DNA of 5,082 nucleotides from an uncultured Oscillochloris sp. (GTDB lineage: Bacteria; Chloroflexota; Chloroflexia; Chloroflexales; Chloroflexaceae), in NCBI GenBank assembly GCA_903877345.1, contig CAIRDL010000639.1:1-5082 (forward strand), read 5' to 3'. Every line of letters begins with the position of its first letter. The stretch's first letter is position 1. The notes beneath the pieces are model-generated. The model was not told the origin of the DNA and did not search any database. It saw nothing but the letters and a program-made list of their open reading frames with translations. Both the position numbers and the translations under genes were made by a program. Shown one piece after another: positions 1 through 5,082 of this stretch.

Positions 1-344
1 CTGATCCGCGCTGCCAGTTCATCTAGATTAAAAGGCTTAATCAGATAGTCGTCGGCACCCTGATCCAAACCCGTAATCACATCGTCGCTCTGCACCTTCG
101 CAGTGAGCATCAGGATCGGGATTTGCGAAAACTCGCGCACCTGCCGACACGCCTCAAGGCCGTCCATCTCCGGCATCATCACATCAAGGATGACCATATC
201 GGGGCGTTGTTCGCGCACGATGGCGACACACTGCACACCATTGGTAGCATGGATGACGCTGTAACCCTCGTGCTCCAGATTGATCCGGATCAACTCACGC
301 AAGCCATTGTCGTCATCAACCACCAAAATGGTTCGCTGATCCAT
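1..344 (-). CDS. Response regulator, receiver domain (3' part cut by window edge)
   Basis: The first 114 codons of a two-component response regulator are present; the gene continues past the left edge. The receiver (CheY-like) fold is clear. It has acidic residues D11 and D12 in the ILVVDDDN strand, the phospho-acceptor D54 in VILDVMMPEMDG, T81 in LMLTAK and the switch lysine K103 in DDYLIKPF. A partner histidine kinase would phosphorylate D54 in the cytoplasm. The sequence ends just after the typical KPFNLDELAARI segment, which in OmpR/PhoB-family regulators leads into a winged-helix DNA-binding domain. That domain is not visible, so a single-domain or other output type cannot be excluded. 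The ATG at 344 is preceded by AAGGA (351-355) with a 6-nt spacer. It lies 15 nt after the stop of the J-domain/thioredoxin gene, so it is probably the last or a later gene of the same transcript. No kinase is seen in the window. Confidence 0.95.
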   Translation of the reverse strand, partial: MDQRTILVVDDDNGLRELIRINLEHEGYSVIHATNGVQCVAIVREQRPDMVILDVMMPEMDGLEACRQVREFSQIPILMLTAKVQSDDVITGLDQGADDYLIKPFNLDELAARI

Positions 345-359
345 CGCACATCCTTCTGC

Positions 360-1199
360 CTACGGGGTTCGCACCGTCGCCGCCGCCCCCTTCAACTCAG
401 CGAAACGTGCCTGCACATCGGCTAAGGTCAATTCACCAATGAGCTTGTAGCGAATACGACCCTCGCCATCAATAAAAAAGCTCGCAGGTAGCGGGTAAAT
501 GCCGTAGGCGTTTGTCACTTCGCCCTGGACATCAAGTGCCACGGGGTAGGTCACGCCATACTCTACCAGGTAGGCTTTGATCGCCGCTTGATCACGCCCC
601 TGCACCAGTTCATCATCAGTCAGGTTCACCCCAATCACCACCAAGCCTTCCCCCGCGAGCGTGGTATGGGCCGCCTGCAAAGCGGGCAACTCCCGTTTGC
701 ACGGTTCACACCAAGTACCCCAGAAGTTGAGCAGCACAACTTTGCCTTTGTAGTCGGCTAAATTGACGGTGCCACCGGCAAGATTGGGGACAGCAAAGGA
801 CGGGGCGGGACGGTTGACCTCGGCCATTGCTTGGCTTTGGGGTGCGGTGTTGCGCCCGGTGAGTACCCACGTCGCGGCGATGAGCACAATGGCTGCCACT
901 ACCCCAATCAGTGCGTATGTGCGTTCACGTGGCGTCAGGCTGCGGCGCTCGACGGTCGGCCCACGCCCCGCCGCCCCGCTGAGGCTGGCGTCATATTGGC
1001 GGCGGTGCTCTGCGTCGGCAAGCACTGCGTAGGCGCGTTCGATTTCGGTGCTACGTTCGACTGCCACTTTACGCAGATCGGGATCGAGTTCGGCGACCCG
1101 CTCAGGGTTGTAGCGCTCACGCTGGTGGGCATACGCCTCAGCGATGGCTTCCTGGCTAGCTTCCGGGGCAACCCCAAGTAGCGTGTAGTACGTTCCCAT
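360..1199 (-). CDS. Membrane-anchored DnaJ-like/TlpA-ResA thioredoxin fusion protein
   Basis: A 279-residue, three-part protein. Residues 3-70 look like a J domain: YYTLLGVAPEAS at the start, and AYAVLADAEHRRQYD (56-70) matching the usual J-domain end. The Hsp70-activating HPD tripeptide is replaced by N31-P32-E33. Residues about 96-113 form one transmembrane helix, preceded by R85, R86, R91 and R93, which predicts N-in/C-out topology. Residues about 128-270 are a TlpA/ResA/AhpC-TSA-like thioredoxin with the CxxC site W163-C164-E165-P166-C167 and a cis-proline loop at P238 (YPLPASFFID). These are the only two cysteines. Known family members reduce disulfides outside the cytoplasm, for example in cytochrome c maturation. 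No cytochrome or ccs genes are present here, so the substrate is unknown. The start at 1199 was chosen because the J-like domain begins there and AGGAG (1209-1213) lies 9 nt upstream. The frame stays open upstream to 1466, with ATGs at 1220 and 1232, but these add no domain sequence. Confidence 0.93.
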   Translation of the reverse strand: MGTYYTLLGVAPEASQEAIAEAYAHQRERYNPERVAELDPDLRKVAVERSTEIERAYAVLADAEHRRQYDASLSGAAGRGPTVERRSLTPRERTYALIGVVAAIVLIAATWVLTGRNTAPQSQAMAEVNRPAPSFAVPNLAGGTVNLADYKGKVVLLNFWGTWCEPCKRELPALQAAHTTLAGEGLVVIGVNLTDDELVQGRDQAAIKAYLVEYGVTYPVALDVQGEVTNAYGIYPLPASFFIDGEGRIRYKLIGELTLADVQARFAELKGAAATVRTP

Positions 1200-1208
1200 A
1201 GCGTTATG

Positions 1209-1213
1209 CTCCT
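1209..1213 (-). promoter_or_regulatory. Ribosome binding site that sets the start of the J/thioredoxin gene
   Basis: AGGAG on the minus strand, 9 nt before the ATG at 1199. It lies downstream of the alternative ATGs at 1220 and 1232 and so supports the 279-residue form over the longer ones. Confidence 0.7.
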
Positions 1214-1258
1214 GCGGCATTGTAACACACATTTTAACCTTTTGCCCCCCCAGACAGC

Positions 1259-2509
1259 CTATTCGTAACGCAGCGCCACCAACGGATCGAGCCGCGCCGC
1301 CCGCGCTGCCGGGTAAAGACCTGCCAAAATGCCGATCAAGGCGGCGAAACCCAGCGCCGCCAAGGCTAGCCACCAGGGCGTTACGAAGAAGGTGGCCGCG
1401 ATGGGCAGGCGCTCGCGCTCGATGTACCAGCCAATTACTTGGTTGAGCAGGATGCCGACCAGCCATCCGCCAAGAATCCCCAACGCCCCGCCGAGCAGCC
1501 CGATCATCCCGGCTTCAAGCATGAATAGCCCCCGAATGTCGCCCCGCGAGGCCCCGATGGCCTTCAGGGTGCCAATTTCGCGGGTACGTTCGTAGATCGC
1601 CATCAGCATGGTGTTGACGATGCCGAGACTGGCGACAAAGAGCGCGAGGCCACCCACTGAAGCCAGCATCACATTGATCACCGCAAAGACCCGGTTAGCC
1701 TGCTCAAGAATCAGTTCCAGCGATTGCACGCGGTAGCCCGCAGTCCGCAGGCTGCGCACAAGTTGGGACGCCGCCGCCACGTCGGTCGCCCGCAACACCG
1801 CCGTGTCGTAGCCCTGCGTGGCGAGATAGTCGGGCGTGTTGAACCACCACCCTTTCATCGCGGCCATGTCGGCGGCGGTGGCCTGCACATCATTTTGCTC
1901 AAGATTGCTGACCCCAATCACGCGCAGTGGGAAGCGCTGGCTTTCGCCACGCGGGCTGCGTAGCACCACCGCCAATTCACGCCCCACCACTGTTGCGGCG
2001 TCCACGCCTTGGGGCAGCGCACCTGCCGCGATCACGATTTGCCCCGGCATTTCCACCGGCGTGATCTCGCCCGCAACGGCGGTCGGGGGCACCTGGAAGG
2101 GGTTGGCGAAAACTTCAAGGCCGGTCACTTGCACCGGCACCAGCCGCCCGCCCGGCAGTTCGAGCAGCGTCGTTATGCCGTCAAGCGTAATTTGGGCCGC
2201 GACGCTCCGCACTTCGGGCAGCCGTTCCCACGCGGCCACCACCGCCGGGGTCAGCGGATTGGCCCGTCGGGCAGTGCCGAACTGAGTAAAAAAGTCGTTG
2301 CCTTGCTGCACATTTGGGCGCACAAAGACATTTTCCAGCCCCAAGGCGGCGAATTGGGCTTGGACTTCGTTCTGCACCCCGACGCCAAGCGAGACCATCG
2401 TCACAATCGTCAGAATGCCCACAATGACGCCGGTCGAGGTCAGCATGGTGCGTACCTTGCGCCGCCCTAGATTCTCGAAGGCCGTTTGCAGGAGATCGGA
2501 AAAGCGCAT
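1259..2509 (-). CDS. ABC transporter permease, MacB/FtsX family
   Basis: A 416-residue permease with the standard MacB-type layout. It has a short cytoplasmic N-terminus (AFENLGRRKVRTML), TM1 at about residues 22-44, a large extracytoplasmic MacB_PCD-like domain at about 45-270, then three helices at about 274-303, 330-355 and 379-401. Two family signatures are visible: the cytoplasmic NTMLMAIYERTREIGTLKAI stretch (299-318, followed by GAS) and the C-terminal GLYPAARAARLDPLVALRYE (397-416). Members pair with a separate ATPase (MacB-like or LolD-like) and act in export or mechanotransmission; the cargo cannot be read from the sequence. There is no ATPase domain in the protein or elsewhere in the window. 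The protein contains no cysteine. The start at 2509 is preferred because AGAGGA (2517-2522) lies 7 nt upstream. The in-frame ATG at 2530, which directly abuts the previous stop (TAGATG), would give 423 residues but has no good ribosome binding site. Confidence 0.95.
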   Translation of the reverse strand: MRFSDLLQTAFENLGRRKVRTMLTSTGVIVGILTIVTMVSLGVGVQNEVQAQFAALGLENVFVRPNVQQGNDFFTQFGTARRANPLTPAVVAAWERLPEVRSVAAQITLDGITTLLELPGGRLVPVQVTGLEVFANPFQVPPTAVAGEITPVEMPGQIVIAAGALPQGVDAATVVGRELAVVLRSPRGESQRFPLRVIGVSNLEQNDVQATAADMAAMKGWWFNTPDYLATQGYDTAVLRATDVAAASQLVRSLRTAGYRVQSLELILEQANRVFAVINVMLASVGGLALFVASLGIVNTMLMAIYERTREIGTLKAIGASRGDIRGLFMLEAGMIGLLGGALGILGGWLVGILLNQVIGWYIERERLPIAATFFVTPWWLALAALGFAALIGILAGLYPAARAARLDPLVALRYE

Positions 2510-2516
2510 TCTCAAT

Positions 2517-2522
2517 TCCTCT
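2517..2522 (-). promoter_or_regulatory. Ribosome binding site that sets the start of the permease gene
   Basis: AGAGGA on the minus strand, 7 nt before the ATG at 2509. It lies inside the alternative 7-codon extension that starts at 2530, and so argues for the shorter, 416-residue protein. Confidence 0.7.
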
Positions 2523-2530
2523 GAGCGCAT

Positions 2531-4975
2531 CTACGGATTCTTGACGGTCACATCCACATAATCGTAGCTGTAATTCCCGGCGATGTCGCGCACCAAGAAG
2601 CCCATTACATACGCGCCGTTGGTGATCGGCGCTTGGTGAACGGTCAGGGGTGCCGTGCCGAAGGTAATCGTCTGGCCTGCAACTGGCGCTGGCTTCAGAC
2701 TGGTGCCGGTGTCGGTGTAGCTGCGCAGGTAGGCCGTGAACGTGTCGCCTTCGACAGGTTTCAGTTCGTACGGCTGCGGCTCTTGCGCCCGGTCGCTGCG
2801 CGGAAAACCCCAAATGCGCGCCAGGGTACCCTGCCCAGCACTGACAGTAAAGATGAGCCCCGCATCAATCTGTTCACCTGTGGCTTTTGATGTATAAACG
2901 CCCTCGACGCCATAGTAGGTTGTCCCGTACTTCGTCGGGCCGAGCAGCACCTCAATCTCGTCATTGCCATTGTTGAGGTACCAGGTGGTTCCATTCCACT
3001 CGCGGCTCACGGGATGCTCGCCCGCCGTCCAGTTGGGCACGGTGCCATTGTCGGGCATGGCACCAGGCGGGTAGAGAAAATCCACATTGATCAGGTCAAC
3101 CGTGTCGCCAGCCGCATTGGTGGTGCCGATAAACCAGAAAACGTAGGCGATGTCTTGACCGCCAAGGTTGCCGCTCAGGGTTACGGGCCGGTCGCCACTG
3201 ACAGTACCCGCACTGAGTTGCAGGTCACTAATCGTCGGTTTCGTCACCGCCGTCTGGCTGGCGGTCGGGAAGGCTTTGAGAAAGTCGGCCCAGCGGGTCT
3301 TCCGGGGCAGCGGGGAACCACGGTCATACGCCGCAAGATACTGCTCTTTGGTCTGCGGAAAGTAAATCGTGAGGCCGCTCGTGTCACGGTAGTAAGCACC
3401 GGCCCCACTGGCGATCCGCGCTTGCGTAAGGGCGGTGGCGAGATCGTTGGCGGCAGTGGCGACCTTGGCGGTGGCCCCTTGCTTCGGCAGGAGTTGCGCG
3501 AAATGGCCCAAATCTACGGCATTAAACTCATCAGCGTTGGTCGCAGCATAAATGGTTGCAAACGAGCGGGCCTCCGCAATCGCCGCATAACTCGGCCCCA
3601 GTTCGGCCAACAACGCCCCGGAAAGCGCATCAAGGCGCTGGGTCAGTTGGCCCATCTGGGTCAGATCGAAAGCGGAAAGCGTCACATCGTCGTTGCCCGT
3701 GCCTTCAAACGAGTTGATGTAGCTTGAGACGATCACCGGCGCGATGGCGTAAGCGTCTTGCTCTGGCTTGGCAGCAAGCTCGGCGAGCCACACATCCCAG
3801 GCCCATCCTTCCCCCGGTTCCAGGTCAGCAGAAGCGACGGCGACTTGACCGTAGGCTTCGACAGCCTTAAAGACATCAAGTTGCGCCATCAAACAGGCAT
3901 CAAAGCCGATCAGATCAAGCATGCCATAGGTACTGTGTTGGCGGGCCGTCTCCAGCGCCGCGCTCAGATCGGGCAGGGTGAGCATACTGTCGTCGCTTTC
4001 ATCACTAGCGACGCCAAGCCACGAGGCACCGTGATCCCAAATGATGAGCGCGTAATGTTCGGCGGGGTAGGTAGCGATGCCCCAGACGATGAAATCGGCG
4101 AGGGTGTTCGGCTTGCCCATATTCACTTCGCCCAAATTAGCCACCGCCGCCTCGGCAGTCGGCTCCATGCCGCGCTTGATCAAGAAGCGCTTGGTGTCGG
4201 CCCAATCGCCCGCCGAGGTGTCGTCCCACGAGGCCGAGGAACTGATGCGGTCGAGTTGCACCACAATGTTCAGGTCGGCAGAAGATCCAACCTGCGCCAT
4301 TTCGCGCAAGTCAGTGAGCGCGTCAGACTCGAGATTATTGTCGCCATCAAGGTAGACCAGTACCGTCCACTTAGCGGCCCCGGCAGGCGTTGGCGCCCGC
4401 GTAGGCACCGGACTAGCGGCGTCGGGCGGTGCCGCTGCACCAACGGTGGCAAGCGGCGCGGCCGGATTGCCCGCAACGACGCTACTCGGCGGCGACACCG
4501 GGTTGAAGCCACGCGTGAAGACGAAGAGGCCGCCAGCCAACGCCGCCACCAGGGTACAGCCCAACAGCGCCACCACCCCAAGGATGACGGGCAGGCGGAG
4601 GCTGCGGCGCGGCGCTGGTGCTTGCCACTGCGACGGCGGCGCGGCGGGCAATGGCGGCAACTGCGGGTGCGGCGACGGGACAGCAACCGCCACCTCGAAG
4701 CGGAACGCCTCGTCGCCAATCGTGATGACATCGCCATCACTGAGGCGGTGCGTCGTGACGGCTTGCCCATTGACTTGCGTCCCATTGGCACTGCCGAGGT
4801 CGTAGAGCACATAGCCGCCAGCCTCGCTTCGCACTTCAACATGATGACGCGATGCAAGAGGACTAGCGATAACGACAGCGTTTTCGGGTGTGCGCCCAAA
4901 GCTGAGTGTAGCCCCAGTGAGCGGATAGCTGCGACCCGTCAGGGGGCCGCGAATGGCGCTGATCTGCGGAGCCAC
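2531..4975 (-). CDS. FHA domain - transmembrane - clostripain-like (C11) cysteine protease
   Basis: An 814-residue membrane-anchored protein. Residues about 1-95 are an FHA domain, a phosphothreonine-binding fold, with G27-R28, S42-R43-x-H45 and N64-G65 in the expected places. A Pro/Ala-rich linker (about 99-122) follows, then R123, R124 and R127 and one transmembrane helix (about 128-153), predicting N-in/C-out. A second Pro/Ala-rich linker (about 155-200) leads to a peptidase C11 domain from WTVLVYLDGDNNLES (about 203) to about 570. The catalytic dyad is visible as H315 (IIWDHGASW) and C361 (IGFDACLMAQ). Clostripain relatives cleave after basic residues, but specificity is not readable here. 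Residues about 580-814 are a beta-rich tail I do not recognise, ending in an Ig-like VRDIAGNYSYDYVDVTV segment. Only C140 (in the membrane helix) and C361 are cysteines. The start is GTG, with GAGGAG 6 nt upstream and an in-frame TAG at 4991-4993 that rules out a longer form. It is probably the first gene of the operon; the permease follows after 21 nt. Confidence 0.95.
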   Translation of the reverse strand: MAPQISAIRGPLTGRSYPLTGATLSFGRTPENAVVIASPLASRHHVEVRSEAGGYVLYDLGSANGTQVNGQAVTTHRLSDGDVITIGDEAFRFEVAVAVPSPHPQLPPLPAAPPSQWQAPAPRRSLRLPVILGVVALLGCTLVAALAGGLFVFTRGFNPVSPPSSVVAGNPAAPLATVGAAAPPDAASPVPTRAPTPAGAAKWTVLVYLDGDNNLESDALTDLREMAQVGSSADLNIVVQLDRISSSASWDDTSAGDWADTKRFLIKRGMEPTAEAAVANLGEVNMGKPNTLADFIVWGIATYPAEHYALIIWDHGASWLGVASDESDDSMLTLPDLSAALETARQHSTYGMLDLIGFDACLMAQLDVFKAVEAYGQVAVASADLEPGEGWAWDVWLAELAAKPEQDAYAIAPVIVSSYINSFEGTGNDDVTLSAFDLTQMGQLTQRLDALSGALLAELGPSYAAIAEARSFATIYAATNADEFNAVDLGHFAQLLPKQGATAKVATAANDLATALTQARIASGAGAYYRDTSGLTIYFPQTKEQYLAAYDRGSPLPRKTRWADFLKAFPTASQTAVTKPTISDLQLSAGTVSGDRPVTLSGNLGGQDIAYVFWFIGTTNAAGDTVDLINVDFLYPPGAMPDNGTVPNWTAGEHPVSREWNGTTWYLNNGNDEIEVLLGPTKYGTTYYGVEGVYTSKATGEQIDAGLIFTVSAGQGTLARIWGFPRSDRAQEPQPYELKPVEGDTFTAYLRSYTDTGTSLKPAPVAGQTITFGTAPLTVHQAPITNGAYVMGFLVRDIAGNYSYDYVDVTVKNP

Positions 4976-4981
4976 GTCGGT

Positions 4982-4987
4982 CTCCTC
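4982..4987 (-). promoter_or_regulatory. Ribosome binding site for the GTG start of the FHA-protease gene
   Basis: GAGGAG on the minus strand, 6 nt before the GTG at 4975. With the in-frame TAG at 4991-4993 it fixes a non-ATG start. Confidence 0.8.
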
Positions 4988-4994
4988 GATCTAC

Positions 4995-5008
4995 GGGCAA
5001 AACTGCCC
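4995..5008 (-). other. Small hairpin in the leader of the FHA-protease gene
   Basis: GGGCA-GTTT-TGCCC on the minus strand: a perfect 5-bp stem with a 4-nt loop, ending 7 nt upstream of the GAGGAG ribosome binding site. It has no following T-run, so it is not a convincing intrinsic terminator. It may be a minor leader structure or chance. Confidence 0.3.
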
Positions 5009-5034
5009 AAGGTGCGGCTGCGATGGTAGGAAGC

Positions 5035-5040
5035 ATTGTA
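5035..5040 (-). promoter_or_regulatory. Candidate -10 element (TACAAT) of the operon promoter
   Basis: TACAAT on the minus strand matches the sigma-70-type -10 consensus TATAAT at 5 of 6 positions. Transcription would start near 5028, leaving a leader of about 50 nt before the GTG at 4975. The hexamer at a 17-bp spacing, GCAACA, is a poor -35 (3 of 6), so this promoter, if real, is weak or activator-dependent. Confidence 0.35.
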
Positions 5041-5066
5041 GCAAATGCACCGCGTCCTGTTGCGGC

Positions 5067-5080
5067 AAATCTAAAATCTA
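5067..5080. repeat. Tandem 7-bp direct repeat AAATCTA x2
   Basis: Two perfect adjacent copies of AAATCTA (5067-5073 and 5074-5080; TAGATTT on the coding strand). They are AT-rich in an otherwise GC-rich region and centred about 46 bp upstream of the start implied by the TACAAT element. This is a plausible activator-site position but an unproven one. The window ends 2 bp further on, so more copies could lie outside. Confidence 0.4.
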
Positions 5081-5082
5081 CC

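Noticed and set aside
1219..1224. Second TACAAT hexamer, as an internal promoter for the thioredoxin gene
   Set aside because: No -35 is visible at a workable spacing (GGGCAA at 17 bp), and the implied start falls at about the ribosome binding site, leaving almost no leader.
1245..1251. Run of seven C (G on the coding strand) as a phase-variation tract
   Set aside because: It lies between genes, upstream of the chosen start, so slippage would not alter either protein. Seven bases is unremarkable in GC-rich DNA.
1200..1466. Longer N-terminal form of the thioredoxin fusion starting at 1466
   Set aside because: The added part overlaps the end of the permease gene and has no domain or good ribosome binding site. 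The J-like domain and AGGAG both point to the ATG at 1199.
2181..2813. Minus-strand open frame of 210 codons spanning the protease-permease junction
   Set aside because: It is a shifted frame across two genes whose own frames carry family motifs, and its product is low-complexity Arg/Ala-rich. It does not indicate a frameshift, since both genes are intact.
3014..3727. Plus-strand open frame of 237 codons
   Set aside because: It is antisense to the C11 and C-terminal parts of the protease, where the minus-strand frame encodes clear motifs. No domain is recognised.
3758..5029. Long open frame of 423 codons on the plus strand
   Set aside because: It lies entirely opposite the FHA-protease gene and its leader, is Arg/His-rich with no recognisable domain, and is the usual antisense shadow of a GC-rich gene.
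1..5082. tRNA, rRNA, CRISPR, insertion sequence or phage attachment features
   Set aside because: No repeat-spacer arrays, terminal inverted repeats, transposase motifs or cloverleaf-like stretches were seen, and nearly all the window is coding.

Overview
This window carries four genes, all on the minus strand and all transcribed from the right edge towards the left. In order of transcription they are: (1) an FHA - transmembrane - clostripain-type (peptidase C11) protein at 4975-2531; (2) a MacB/FtsX-type ABC transporter permease at 2509-1259; (3) a membrane-anchored fusion of a DnaJ-like domain and a TlpA/ResA-type thioredoxin at 1199-360; (4) the receiver domain of a two-component response regulator, from 344 and cut by the left edge. 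The gaps between genes are 21, 59 and 15 nt, each gene has its own Shine-Dalgarno sequence, and no terminator-like hairpin is visible between them. A single operon is therefore likely. A candidate promoter, a small hairpin and a tandem 7-bp repeat lie in the 107 nt upstream of the first gene.

The DNA is GC-rich by eye. FHA fusions, clostripain-like surface proteases, stand-alone MacB-type permeases and OmpR-like regulators together recall filamentous Chloroflexota (Chloroflexales and relatives). This assignment is inference from general familiarity with such genomes; there is no rRNA or other taxonomic marker in the window.

Three of the four products are predicted to sit in the cytoplasmic membrane. 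The first and third share a plan: a cytoplasmic N-terminal interaction domain (FHA or J-like), one transmembrane helix with arginines on its N-terminal side, and an extracytoplasmic C-terminal enzyme domain (cysteine protease or thioredoxin). The only extracytoplasmic cysteine in the protease is its catalytic one, and the permease has none, so the thioredoxin's most obvious local client is the protease active site. This suggests a small envelope module: a phosphothreonine-sensing surface protease, an ABC-type export or mechanotransmission permease, and a redox partner, with a response regulator encoded last. The individual domains are known families. The combination, and the J-like domain with NPE in place of HPD, are the parts worth a second look.
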